Shown here piece after piece: positions 31,764-40,618 of a DNA stretch of 64,000 nucleotides. The translations under genes were made by a program, and so were the position numbers. Numbering within the stretch: the stretch's first letter is position 1; the number at the start of each line of letters is the position of its first letter. The notes under the pieces were generated by a model. That model ran no database searches and was not told where the DNA came from. It saw only the letters and a list, made by a program, of their open reading frames with translations. This DNA comes from SIG672 sp045605765 (lineage in GTDB: Bacteria > Bacillota > Clostridia > Oscillospirales > CAG-272), in assembly GCA_045605765.1 (NCBI GenBank), contig JAZUQQ010000051.1, positions 62,001 through 126,000 on the forward strand. The letters are read 5' to 3'.

Positions 31764-32482
31764 GAAAGGCACTCGGTATAATCAAGACAACTATCGTATG
31801 GCTCGTGGTTGCACTCGCGATATTTATGATGATATTTACCCTGGTCTCGGTTACGACGTTTAATAGGAACGACAGAAATCTTTTCGGTTACAGAGCGTAC
31901 ATCGTAAACACAGATTCAATGAGCGCTACCGATTTCGATGCGGGAGACCTTATTTTTATAAAAGAAACAGACCCTGCGACGCTGGAAGAGGGGGATATTA
32001 TTACGTATATATCTCAGAACAGCGAGAGCTTCGGCGAGACTATCACGCATAAGATCAGAAAAAAGACGACCGATGCAGATGGCAATGCAGGATTTATTAC
32101 CTACGGTACTACCACTAATACGGACGATGAAACGATAGTCACGTACCCGTATATCCTGGGAAAATACCAGAGTCATATTGCAAATCTCGGACATTTCTTT
32201 AATTTTTTAAAGACTCCGCAGGGGTATATAGTTTGTATATTCGTTCCCTTTATGCTTTTGATACTTTATCAGGGCATCAACTGCATACGCCTGTTCCGCC
32301 GTTATAAGAAGGAGCAGACCGACGAAATGGAAGCGGAAAAGAAGCGTCTTGAACAGGAACGCAGTGAAAACGCTAAGATGCTTGAAGAACTCCAAGCACT
32401 CAAAGCTCAGCTTGAAGGTCAGCAGGCGGCGGTCGGTACGGTGTCGTCCGATGCCGAAAAGGTCGAAAACGACAAGGAGTAG
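31760..32482 (+). CDS. SipW-type signal peptidase I with coiled-coil tail
   Basis: 240-residue ER-type (SipW) signal peptidase. N-terminal transmembrane helix (about 10-32), catalytic Ser53 in NTDSMSATDFDAGDL, His97 in ITHKIRK in place of the bacterial Lys, Asp122 in NTDDE, and a second transmembrane helix (about 157-178). An unusual charged coiled-coil tail follows (about 180-225, KEQTDEMEAEKKRLEQERSE). Such enzymes process the special signal peptides of TasA/camelysin proteins, encoded downstream. The Ser motif TDSMS deviates from the usual SGSMxP seen in the second peptidase of this operon. Confidence 0.85.
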   Translation: MRKALGIIKTTIVWLVVALAIFMMIFTLVSVTTFNRNDRNLFGYRAYIVNTDSMSATDFDAGDLIFIKETDPATLEEGDIITYISQNSESFGETITHKIRKKTTDADGNAGFITYGTTTNTDDETIVTYPYILGKYQSHIANLGHFFNFLKTPQGYIVCIFVPFMLLILYQGINCIRLFRRYKKEQTDEMEAEKKRLEQERSENAKMLEELQALKAQLEGQQAAVGTVSSDAEKVENDKE

Positions 32483-32530
32483 AAATACTGCCGTTTTCAA
32501 TTTCCAAAGTTAATAAATCGCCTCCCGCGT

Positions 32531-32585
32531 TAGGTCAACGGTCAGCGAGAGAACGGTTTCAATCTTCCCAACGTTGACATAACTA
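32531..32585 (+). other. Intergenic hairpin before first TasA-like gene
   Basis: GTTA-GG-TCAACG and CGTTGA-CA-TAAC pair across about 31 bases in the 120-base gap between sipW and the TasA-like gene. It may stabilise or process the mRNA. It precedes a strong AAAGGAGGT site. No T-run follows, so it is not a terminator. Confidence 0.4.
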
Positions 32586-32602
32586 AAAAGGAGGTCATAA
32601 AA

Positions 32603-34360
32603 ATGACAAAAACAAACACAAAGCGCGCACTTGTAGTAAGCGTTCTATCGCTTCTTCTTTGCGCATCCATGCTTATCGGAACGACCTTTGCGTGGTTTAC
32701 CGATAGCGTTACTTCCGGTAGCAACAAGATCGTTGCTGGTAATTTGGACATCGAGCTGGAATATTGGAATGGTTCCGCTTGGAAGACTGTTAACAATGCA
32801 GCAGATCTGTTCACCGGCAACCTTTGGGAACCCGGTCACACCGAGGTCGTATATCTCAAGCTGAGCAATCTTGGCTCTCTCGCTCTTAAGTATCAGCTTG
32901 GTATTAACATTGTTTCCGAGACTGAGGGTATCACCGTAGATGAAAACGGAAACGACAAGACCTTCAAGCTTTCCGACTACATCTACATGGGTGTTGTTGA
33001 AGATAAGCAGCCCTCTTTCGCAAACCGTGAGGAAGCTGAAGCTGCAGTTGCCGGTAAGTCCGGTATCATCAGCACCGGCTACACCAAGACCGGTAATATG
33101 ACCGCTGATGCAGACGATCTGTATCTCGCAGTTGTAGTTTATATGCCCGAGACCGTTGGTAACGAGGCTAACCACGATGGCGAAAATCTGCCTTCTATCG
33201 ACTTGGGAATTAGCGTTCTCGCTACTCAGTACACTTATGAAAACGATAGCTTCGGAAACGACTATGATAAGGATGCAGAGTATCCGGCTCAGGTAGATAC
33301 TTGGGATGGTACGGCAGATACCTCTTGGTACAATGATACCGACACGGAATTTACCCTTAATTCCGCCGAACAGCTTGCAGGTCTTGCAGAGCTTGTTGAT
33401 GGTGGAAATGATTTTGCAGGCAAGACAATTAAATTAGCATCCGATGCAGACCTCTATCTTGAAGGTGAAAATGGAGAACCTGTCAGCTTCGACCCTATCG
33501 GCGATAAATCTGCATTTGCAGGTACTTTTGACGGACAGGGACACACTATTGATAACCTCTATCAGAGTGGCTGGGCATTCGGCTACGAGTGGGGCAAATA
33601 TGGTTCTGTTGGTCTCTTTGGCGAGCTCAAGAGCGCAACAATTAAGAACGTAATAATTTCCGGAGCCGAAAGCTTCGTCGAGGGTGGCGATGTCGGTGGT
33701 ATCACTGGTAGCGCAACCGGCGACTGTGTCTTTGAAAACATTACCCTTGAGGACTCTGTTTTCGCAACCTACAACAACGGTAACGGCGGTATCATCGGAT
33801 GGTCCGGCGCAGGAAACTATACGTTCAAAAATATCACCATTGGCGATGACGTTGTTCTAGCTGGTCTGTGGGGCTCCTTCGACAGCTCTATCGGCGGTAT
33901 CGTTGGTCAGGGAGAACCCGGTGCGACCTACAACTTTGAAAACGTAGATATCGCTTGCCGTATGGATGTTTACAATGACTGCACAGCATCCTACGACTAT
34001 TACAACTATCGTATGTGCGGTATGATCATCGGCCGTTTGGCGAAGACTACCACCATCGATGGTGTCAACTATCCCGATATGTCTCAGTACAACATCACTT
34101 GTGATAATGTAACCGTTACCTATGGTGATTGGGCAAATTATCACTACTGCGAGCCTACTCCCGGTCTGAATGGTGGTCGCGGTATGCGTGTTGAGGCTGG
34201 CTATTCATATGATGGACTTCCCGCTGACTTCGATCATACACAGTGTGTTGATAACCATATGGCTTTGTTTCCGTTCGATCAGATTTTCGGCGGAGATCAA
34301 CTTGGCGTTAAGGGTCTCAAAGAATATACCGGCGTTACAATAACCTACAACAACAAATAA
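32603..34360 (+). CDS. TasA/camelysin-like protein fused to GLUG-type beta-helix
   Basis: 585 residues. SipW-class signal peptide (KRALVVSVLSLLLCASMLIG, then TTFAWFTDSVTSGSN) leads into a TasA/camelysin-like jelly-roll (about 38-220; GNLDIELEYW, EPGHTEVVYLKLSNLGSLALKY). A second part (about 245-560) is a repetitive beta-helix with GLUG-type turns: FDGQGHTIDNLY, VGLFGELKSATIKNVI, VGGITGSATGDCVFENI. TasA-like proteins form extracellular fibres; the extra solenoid could be a display or adhesin part. AAGGAGGT precedes ATG 32603. Codon use is smooth and highly regular, suggesting strong expression when ON. Confidence 0.85.
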   Translation: MTKTNTKRALVVSVLSLLLCASMLIGTTFAWFTDSVTSGSNKIVAGNLDIELEYWNGSAWKTVNNAADLFTGNLWEPGHTEVVYLKLSNLGSLALKYQLGINIVSETEGITVDENGNDKTFKLSDYIYMGVVEDKQPSFANREEAEAAVAGKSGIISTGYTKTGNMTADADDLYLAVVVYMPETVGNEANHDGENLPSIDLGISVLATQYTYENDSFGNDYDKDAEYPAQVDTWDGTADTSWYNDTDTEFTLNSAEQLAGLAELVDGGNDFAGKTIKLASDADLYLEGENGEPVSFDPIGDKSAFAGTFDGQGHTIDNLYQSGWAFGYEWGKYGSVGLFGELKSATIKNVIISGAESFVEGGDVGGITGSATGDCVFENITLEDSVFATYNNGNGGIIGWSGAGNYTFKNITIGDDVVLAGLWGSFDSSIGGIVGQGEPGATYNFENVDIACRMDVYNDCTASYDYYNYRMCGMIIGRLAKTTTIDGVNYPDMSQYNITCDNVTVTYGDWANYHYCEPTPGLNGGRGMRVEAGYSYDGLPADFDHTQCVDNHMALFPFDQIFGGDQLGVKGLKEYTGVTITYNNK

Positions 34361-34375
34361 TCCTTTTAAGCCAGT

Positions 34376-34491
34376 CCTAACTCCTTTCATGGGGTTAGGC
34401 GGCAATCAAAGGACATAAGGAAGGTACACAGCAGTGGGTTCCTCATTCCATATTTTCACATTGTGCGCAACCCTTATGTCCCTTGATTGCC
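34376..34491. repeat. Structured intergenic element, copy A
   Basis: Two hairpins in tandem: CCTAAC/GTTAGG, then 20-base arms GGCAATCAAAGGACATAAGG (34401-34420) and its near-complement (34472-34491, one deviation) around a 51-base loop. The loop contains GTGGGTTCCTCATTCCATAT, shared with copy B at 39168-39297. It lies between a TasA-like gene and sipW2. The single deviation is a G-U on the minus-strand RNA. Confidence 0.75.
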
Positions 34492-34515
34492 GAAATATTT
34501 AAAGGAGCAAGCAGT

Positions 34516-35091
34516 ATGAATAACAAACTAAAAAAGATATGGAATATCGCATCGACCGTGATTGTGATATTCATAGTTATCTGCGCGATTTTCCTTATGG
34601 GTTCGAGGCTTCTCGGATTCAGAGTTTTCACGGTCATATCCGGCAGTATGGAGCCGAAATACAGTGTCGGTGACCTCATTTACGTCAAAGAGGTCGATAC
34701 CGACAGCATTAAGGTCGGAGACCCTATCACCTTCGTTCTTAACGAGGACCTCGTCGTCGCGACTCACCGAGTCGTCAGGATAGACGAAGAAAACAAGCAC
34801 TTCTACACAAAGGGAGACGCCAACGAGCTTGAAGACGCATCGCCCGTTCATTTTAATAACGTCATCGGTGTTCCGAAGTTCAGTATCCCGCTTCTCGGGT
34901 ACGTCTCAAATTTCGTACAGAACCCTCCTGGAATGTATATCGCGATAGCGGTCATAGTTCTGCTTATCGCGGCAGTATTTATCCCAGATCTTTTTAAGAA
35001 GAAGCACGAAGATGCTTCTCAGAATATTATGGTAAGGGTATTGGAGGATGAGGAGACGAATATCGATGTCAAGGAGAACAGCGACAAATGA
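34516..35091 (+). CDS. sipW: SipW-type signal peptidase I
   Basis: 191-residue ER-type signal peptidase, the archetypal SipW form. Transmembrane helices at about 12-33 and 152-173 flank the catalytic domain: Ser44 in VISGSMEPKYSVGDL, His84 in ATHRV in place of Lys, Asp101 in TKGDAN. It should process the signal peptides of the TasA-like proteins around it. ATG 34516 follows AAAGGAGC; the frame opens earlier inside the preceding repeat element. It overlaps the next TasA-like gene by ATGA, a typical sipW-tasA pair. This is the second signal peptidase in one operon. Confidence 0.93.
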   Translation: MNNKLKKIWNIASTVIVIFIVICAIFLMGSRLLGFRVFTVISGSMEPKYSVGDLIYVKEVDTDSIKVGDPITFVLNEDLVVATHRVVRIDEENKHFYTKGDANELEDASPVHFNNVIGVPKFSIPLLGYVSNFVQNPPGMYIAIAVIVLLIAAVFIPDLFKKKHEDASQNIMVRVLEDEETNIDVKENSDK

Positions 35092-35819
35092 AAAAGAAGA
35101 TATTGATAATAGCGCTCACACTTGCACTCGTTGCCATTGTCGCTGTCGGAGGAACGCTTGCTTGGTTCACCGATACAGATGAGTTAAAAAACGTCTTCAC
35201 CGTCGGAAGCGTCGATATAGTTCAGAACGAGGTTTTCGATGAGCAGACGGCAATGCTCGTACCCGTCGTTGGAAATGACCCGACAGACGCAGACGATAAC
35301 TACATAGAAAAGAAGGTTACAGTCGAAAATATCGGCAAAAACGCCGCTTACGTTCAGACCTACGTTGCAGTCCCCGCAGTGCTCGATAATAACGGTATTT
35401 TGAAGCTTTACGATATCAACGCCTCGGCAAATGGCTGGACTAAGATAGACGGCAATGAAAATGCAGACGGCGTTCAGCCTGTCGCAACCGATATTACGCT
35501 TGACGGCGAGACTATCCCTTATAACGTCTATCTTTACAGATATAATACCGCGCTCGAAAAGGATACCGAGACAAAGGCCTCTCTTGAATACGTTTATATC
35601 GACCCCTCGATAGACCTTAACGTCTATGACATTGAAGAAGGCGACGGCGTTAAGGATACCGCGTATTTCGTTCTCGCGGACGGAAGTGAGATAAACGGCT
35701 TCAACGCCGCAGGTAAGCTGAACGTTTACGTTGCGACTCAGGCGGTACAGACCGTCGGCTTTGACAGCGCTGAGAGCGCATTCGACGCATCCTTCCCAAA
35801 CCACCCTTGGGCGCAGTAA
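35088..35819 (+). CDS. TasA/camelysin-like protein
   Basis: 243-residue protein with SipW-class signal peptide (MKKKILIIALTLALVAIVAV, then GGTLAWFTDTDELKNVFTVG) and the TasA-like jelly-roll. Strands such as DNYIEKKVTVENIGKNAAYVQTYVAV and the late GKLNVYVATQAVQTVGF are typical of camelysin/TasA relatives in Clostridia. It starts inside the last four bases of sipW, so peptidase and substrate are translated together. Probable role: secreted fibre subunit or fibre cap. Confidence 0.88.
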   Translation: MKKKILIIALTLALVAIVAVGGTLAWFTDTDELKNVFTVGSVDIVQNEVFDEQTAMLVPVVGNDPTDADDNYIEKKVTVENIGKNAAYVQTYVAVPAVLDNNGILKLYDINASANGWTKIDGNENADGVQPVATDITLDGETIPYNVYLYRYNTALEKDTETKASLEYVYIDPSIDLNVYDIEEGDGVKDTAYFVLADGSEINGFNAAGKLNVYVATQAVQTVGFDSAESAFDASFPNHPWAQ

Positions 35820-35881
35820 TTTCGATTTTAAATTCAGAAAGAATTTGAAATAAATCATCATCAAAGAAAGGAGGAAAAGGC

Positions 35882-36988
35882 ATGAAAAAAACAAACAATT
35901 TTAACTTAACCAACGAAAGAGGAGAAAATAAGATGAATTCGAATAAAAAAAAGATATTTCTTGTTGCCCTGGCTCTTTGCATAATTGCTATTCTCTCGTT
36001 TAGCACACTTGCATGGTTCACGGCACAGGATTCTGTAACCAACGAATTTTATGTAGGCGATTCCACCACAGACCCCGATGATGTTTTCGGCGTTGACGTC
36101 TGGGAGACAGTTGACGGCACTGAAATCGGCAGAGGAACCGCAGATGACACCGGCGCAAAGTACGAGGATATACTCCCCGGACAGATACTCAGCAAAGCAC
36201 CGGTTGTTGAAAATACGGGTATTCACCCGATGTACGTGCGCGCAATTGTTACCGTATCCGAAGCAACGCTTCTCAGAGAAGCTATGGAAGGTGCGTGGGG
36301 AGATGCTGACAAGTTCCTTGCAGGAACAGCAGATACATGGACTCTCACTGACATACTGTTCACAGATGACGATGAACTTGTTTACATTTATTACTATAAC
36401 ACCGAACTGGCAGCAGATGCTACCACCGAGGCTCTGTTCGACGCAGTAGTAATTCCCACAGGTCTTACGCTTGATCAAGCGCAGGCTATGGAAAGCTTCC
36501 AGATCAGCATTCTTGGTCAGGCTATCCAGTCCGAGCATTTGGCTGATCCCGATGTTCCCGGAAAAATGGTTGCTACCGCACAGAGAGCTTTCAAGCTCTA
36601 CTGGGATGCAGAGGGCACTATCGCAGGATACACCGATGAGGAAATTCTCGCTAACGGAAAAGTAAACGGTACCGCTGATACAAACGTATATATCGATGTT
36701 GTTGATCCTGAAGCAAGCGAAATTTCCTTGACGAATGAAACCATTTCCGTTTCAGAAGCGGTTGTAAAAGTAGATCCCGCTATTTTTAACTCCACGGTAA
36801 TCATCGATGATTGCGATTTTACCATTGATGACGGTGGTTACATCTGCTACTTCGGTAGTGCGGGTGGAAATCAAGTCATAATCACTTCGGACAGTACCGT
36901 CAACGGTGTTGCTGTGGGCGATATGGACGAAGCGGAGTTGATGAAGTATTTCCATAACATCGGCTCCGAAATGGTTTGGGTATATTGA
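35882..36988 (+). CDS. TasA-like protein with C-terminal extension
   Basis: 368 residues. SipW-class signal (SNKKKIFLVALALCIIAILS, then TLAWFTAQDSVTNEFYVGD), jelly-roll with DILPGQILSKAPVVENTGIHPMYVRAIV (in two blocks), and a C-terminal beta-rich extension (about 275-365). Two starts are possible: ATG 35882 after GGAGG, and ATG 35933 after GAGGAG. The second gives a signal peptide of ordinary length, the first adds 17 residues. It overlaps no gene but ends 24 bases before the next start codon. Confidence 0.8.
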   Translation: MKKTNNFNLTNERGENKMNSNKKKIFLVALALCIIAILSFSTLAWFTAQDSVTNEFYVGDSTTDPDDVFGVDVWETVDGTEIGRGTADDTGAKYEDILPGQILSKAPVVENTGIHPMYVRAIVTVSEATLLREAMEGAWGDADKFLAGTADTWTLTDILFTDDDELVYIYYYNTELAADATTEALFDAVVIPTGLTLDQAQAMESFQISILGQAIQSEHLADPDVPGKMVATAQRAFKLYWDAEGTIAGYTDEEILANGKVNGTADTNVYIDVVDPEASEISLTNETISVSEAVVKVDPAIFNSTVIIDDCDFTIDDGGYICYFGSAGGNQVIITSDSTVNGVAVGDMDEAELMKYFHNIGSEMVWVY

Positions 36989-37011
36989 TTAATTATAGGA
37001 GATTTATAATA

Positions 37012-39144
37012 ATGAAAATTAAAACCACAAAGCGCGCATTTATTGCAAGCGCACTCTCGCTTCTTCTTTGCGCGTCTATGCTCATCGGAACCACATTCGC
37101 TTGGTTTACCGATTCTGTTACCTCTGGTAACAACGTTATCAAGTCGGGTAATTTGGACGTAAACCTGTACTACTGGGATAACAGTATGACAGATAAATGG
37201 GTTTCTATCGTAGATCAGCCCGATGTAAAGCTTTTCAAGAACGTTGAAGGTGAAGATATACTGTGGGAGCCCGGTGCTACCGGCTTCGGTCAGTTTGAGG
37301 TTGCAAACGAAGGCAGTCTCGCTCTTAAATATCAGTTGAAGCTCGAGTTCTACAACGCTACCGCTACTGCTGACGGAAAGACCCTTGCAGACGTTCTTTC
37401 GGTTTACGCAGTCGCGCGCAACGGTAAGACCGGCGAGGACGATAAGATGGAGGACTCTGCTCTCGAAGAACTCAGAACCGAATATATGGATTCCTATGTT
37501 CCCGGTTACGAGGCACAGGCTCTTACCGATTTTGTTCTGGAAGGCTATCTGCTTCCCGGAGAATCTTTCATATATGAGCTTGGCGCATTTTGGGACCCTA
37601 CTGAAAATGATAATGACTATAACATTGACGGTGGTCTCTCTATTGACTTCGGTGTAACTCTGGTTGCAACTCAGATGACCTATGAGCAGGATTCCTACGA
37701 CGATAAGTATGATGAGGATTCTACTTATAGCGACGTCACTTACAGTGTTTCCAACAAAGATGAGTTTGCAGCTGTTTTGAACGAACTTTCGGCTCGTTCT
37801 GACATCGAAAGTGCGCTTATCAAGCTTGTTGATGATGTTGAGTGGAAAACCGGCGCGGCTCACGGTTCTACGCCTCTTATTGCCGAAAACGCATCCGTTA
37901 AAAACGTTACTATTAACGGTAACGGAAACACGTTAACTGCAACAGGTGCAGGTGTTGGGCCTATTCGTATGGCAAACGGTGGAACTCTCACTTTAAAGAA
38001 TATTAAGATTGTTGACAAGTCTGAATCTTATGCAGAAGACAGCTGGGAATTCGGTTATCTCGAATTTGACGGCAATCTTGTATTTGATAATTGCGAAGTT
38101 GTAAATGCTATTATGATCGAGGGCGAAAACGCTGTATTTACAAACTGTTCTTTCAATTCAAACCATAGTAATGAGTATGCAGTTTGGGTTGGTAACGGCT
38201 CTGCTGTCTTCACCAACTGTATCTTCACCGGACATCGCGGATTAAAGACACACGAAGCCTACGGTTCTGAGGTTACTTCAATAGTAGTTGATAAGTGCTT
38301 CTTTGGTCCGATGGCTAAGAAACCCGGTATAGCGATTGGTACGATGAACGCAGATACCGAAATTACAATTAAGAACAGCACTTTCACCAACTGCCAAGCA
38401 GGAGATCAAAATCTTTACATCTACGAGACAGATACGGATATTTCTGCATTCACTTTCGTCAACGAGAATAATATCGTTGTAAATAATGCAATTGTTGTTA
38501 CTACCGCAGATGCTCTTGTCGAGGCATTAGAGAATGAGAATAATGTCATCCTTATGGATGACGTAAAGATCGATCCTGCAAACATGAGTAATGCTTACGG
38601 CACTACGGGTATAAATATAAAGAATGGTCAAACCATTGACGGTCAGGGCAATACCCTTGATATCAAGGGAGCAGGAGGCACTTGGGATTCGGGTATCAAC
38701 ACCACCGGCGGCGTTATTAAAAACATTACTGTAACCGGCTCTTTCCGTGGAATTTTCATTAACCACAACAGTTCTCACGGCGAGAAGGTTTATCTCGAAA
38801 ATGTAATTATCGATGGTACGACATATACTATTAGTTGCGACCAAGGAACCGGTAACGGTCTTGAAGCTACCAACTCCACTTTCAATGGTTGGACTTCCTA
38901 CGCCGCTACTCTTGGTGACGCGAAGTTTGTAAACTGCAACTTCGGCGAAGGCAACGGCTACGCTTACTGCCGTCCTTATGCTACTACCGCTTTCGTGGGC
39001 TGTGACTTTGAAGCAGGATTCCAAATGGATGCCCGTGCGGCTGTTACTTTCGAGAATTGTACCATTGGCGGTCAGCCTCTGACTGCTGAGAACCTTTCTA
39101 CTTTGGTTACAAGCAATATTGCAAATGCAACTGTTATTGGCTGA
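37012..39144 (+). CDS. TasA-like protein fused to right-handed beta-helix
   Basis: 710 residues. The SipW-class signal (AFIASALSLLLCASMLIG, TTFAWFTDSVTSGNN) is nearly the same as in the 585-residue protein. The jelly-roll (about 38-240) contains EPGATGFGQFEVANEGSLAL. The remainder (about 255-700) is a parallel beta-helix with pectate-lyase-like coils: NVTINGNGNTLTATG, GGTLTLKNIKIVDKS, AVFTNCSFNSNH, NITVTGSFRGIFINHNSSHG and AVTFENCTIGG. Such helices bind or cleave polysaccharides or serve as adhesins; no catalytic residues could be identified. ATG 37012 follows AGGAG; the frame opens earlier without a binding site. Confidence 0.85.
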   Translation: MKIKTTKRAFIASALSLLLCASMLIGTTFAWFTDSVTSGNNVIKSGNLDVNLYYWDNSMTDKWVSIVDQPDVKLFKNVEGEDILWEPGATGFGQFEVANEGSLALKYQLKLEFYNATATADGKTLADVLSVYAVARNGKTGEDDKMEDSALEELRTEYMDSYVPGYEAQALTDFVLEGYLLPGESFIYELGAFWDPTENDNDYNIDGGLSIDFGVTLVATQMTYEQDSYDDKYDEDSTYSDVTYSVSNKDEFAAVLNELSARSDIESALIKLVDDVEWKTGAAHGSTPLIAENASVKNVTINGNGNTLTATGAGVGPIRMANGGTLTLKNIKIVDKSESYAEDSWEFGYLEFDGNLVFDNCEVVNAIMIEGENAVFTNCSFNSNHSNEYAVWVGNGSAVFTNCIFTGHRGLKTHEAYGSEVTSIVVDKCFFGPMAKKPGIAIGTMNADTEITIKNSTFTNCQAGDQNLYIYETDTDISAFTFVNENNIVVNNAIVVTTADALVEALENENNVILMDDVKIDPANMSNAYGTTGINIKNGQTIDGQGNTLDIKGAGGTWDSGINTTGGVIKNITVTGSFRGIFINHNSSHGEKVYLENVIIDGTTYTISCDQGTGNGLEATNSTFNGWTSYAATLGDAKFVNCNFGEGNGYAYCRPYATTAFVGCDFEAGFQMDARAAVTFENCTIGGQPLTAENLSTLVTSNIANATVIG

Positions 39145-39167
39145 TTTAAATAACTAAGCAAAATTTC

Positions 39168-39297
39168 CCGCCACCCACCCTACCTTTCGTTACCTCGCTT
39201 TCAGGGTGGGCGGCAATCAAAGGACATAAGGGATTTTCCTCGTGGGCGTTCCTCATTTCCATATTTATCCCAAGAGTCCTTATGTCCTTTGATTACC
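39168..39297. repeat. Structured intergenic element, copy B
   Basis: Second copy of the element at 34376-34491: hairpin CCCACCCT/AGGGTGGG, then 20-base arms (39212-39231 and 39278-39297, one deviation) identical or nearly so to copy A, and a shared loop piece GTTCCTCATTTCCATATTT. It lies between the beta-helix gene and the next TasA-like gene. The first hairpin differs in sequence but not in position, which argues for conserved structure. Confidence 0.75.
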
Positions 39298-39329
39298 GAA
39301 AAGAGGTAAAAAATTACGGAGGTATGACT

Positions 39330-39893
39330 ATGCAAAAGATAAAGCTCAGACTTTTGACGATCGTCGTTATTGCTATAATATTTACTTTTTGCACGCAGAC
39401 CACGCTCGCTTATTACACGACCGTAGGTAAGGCGACAAACGTCGTTACCTCGGGCAATATAAAATTTATTATTCACGAAACTACCGATCAGGGAACAGCC
39501 TTCCCCGAAGAGGGCGTATATATTATGCCGGGCGAGGTGGTAAGCAAAGAGGTCAGCATCGAAAGCGACTGCGAGCATCCCTTTTATCTTAGAGTTAAGA
39601 TAGTTTACGGCGTAAACTCCGAGGAGCTTTCCTCTGAGGACTGCTTCAAGCTGAATATAAACGAAGAATATTGGCAGCTTGTTGACGGCTGGTACTATTA
39701 TAAAGACATGGTCAATCCGGGAGAGACTACGCCAAATTTTTTCTCTAAGGTAGAGATAGTAGGAAACAAGGTGGATAGCAGTTATATCGGCAAGACCCTT
39801 TCTCTCACCGTCGTCGCACACGCAGTACAGAGCGAGAACAATCCGATAAACGGCACGAATACCTTTGAAGCCCTCGGTTGGCCCGCAGAATAA
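39330..39893 (+). CDS. TasA/camelysin-like protein
   Basis: 187 residues. Signal-type N-terminus (LRLLTIVVIAIIFTFCTQ, TTLAYYTTVGKATNVVTSGN) with Ala-Tyr-Tyr in place of the usual Ala-Trp-Phe, then a single jelly-roll (EEGVYIMPGEVVSKEVSIES, HPFYLRVKIVYGV, LSLTVVAHAVQSENN). ATG 39330 is preferred: GGAGG leaves seven bases before it, but only one before ATG 39324. The frame continues back into repeat element B without a usable start. Its stop lies 16 bases before the next gene's start. Confidence 0.82.
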   Translation: MQKIKLRLLTIVVIAIIFTFCTQTTLAYYTTVGKATNVVTSGNIKFIIHETTDQGTAFPEEGVYIMPGEVVSKEVSIESDCEHPFYLRVKIVYGVNSEELSSEDCFKLNINEEYWQLVDGWYYYKDMVNPGETTPNFFSKVEIVGNKVDSSYIGKTLSLTVVAHAVQSENNPINGTNTFEALGWPAE

Positions 39894-39909
39894 AGGGGAA
39901 AAACGGCTA

Positions 39910-40593
39910 ATGAAAAAAGTTATTTCTATATTTTTGATTTTAACAGCGCTTTTCTCTCTGGTTTTGCCCATATTTGCCGCAAATGGTAGCATCACCTACG
40001 ATGGAGCTGCGAAAAAATTTATTTTTGAACAGGGAAGCAAGTATTCACCCACCGACCTTTTTGGCACGTTCAAGGACGTTATGCCCGGTGATAGTATCAC
40101 CCAGTCTATAACGGTTAGAAACGATGCTTCGAACAATGTCAAGGTCAAGATATATATCCGCTCACTCGGAGCACACGAGGATTCTGAGGATTTTCTCTCT
40201 CAGCTTGCTCTCCGCGTGAAAAAATCCGAGGAAAACGAGATGGCGTATATGTTCGACGCTGCCGCGTCCGAAAGCGCCCAGCTTACCGATTGGGTCCTTC
40301 TCGGAACGCTCTATTCGGGCGGTGAGGTCAATCTTGACATTATACTCGATGTTCCGACGAGCCTTGAAAACGAGTACAGCTCACAGATAGGATATCTCGA
40401 CTGGGAGTTCAAAATAGAGGAGCTTCCGATAGAGCCTTCCGATCCCGAAGCACCCGAAACGGGTGACGGTATCGGCAGGATAATATGGTTTATTTTACTG
40501 ATAGTCACCTTTATACTGTTTTTCATTATTATCTTCTTCAAGCGCAGACGAAAAGAGGATGGTGACGAGGAAAACGGCAAGTCAGAAGCTTAG
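39910..40593 (+). CDS. Surface protein with sortase-like anchor, fibre-associated
   Basis: 227 residues. A conventional Sec signal (VISIFLILTALFSLVLPIFA) replaces the SipW type. The middle domain (about 25-180) is TasA-like in rhythm: DVMPGDSITQSITVRNDASN and KVKIYIRSLG. The C-terminus reads APETGDG, a transmembrane helix (about 192-216) and KRRRKEDG, the layout of a sortase substrate with a non-classical LPxTG-like motif. It is therefore a candidate wall anchor for the fibre made by its neighbours, comparable in role to TapA. No sortase gene is in the window. AAAGGGGA precedes ATG 39910. Confidence 0.75.
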   Translation: MKKVISIFLILTALFSLVLPIFAANGSITYDGAAKKFIFEQGSKYSPTDLFGTFKDVMPGDSITQSITVRNDASNNVKVKIYIRSLGAHEDSEDFLSQLALRVKKSEENEMAYMFDAAASESAQLTDWVLLGTLYSGGEVNLDIILDVPTSLENEYSSQIGYLDWEFKIEELPIEPSDPEAPETGDGIGRIIWFILLIVTFILFFIIIFFKRRRKEDGDEENGKSEA

Positions 40594-40618
40594 AAAACAT
40601 CTTTTATGGAGGCAGAGT

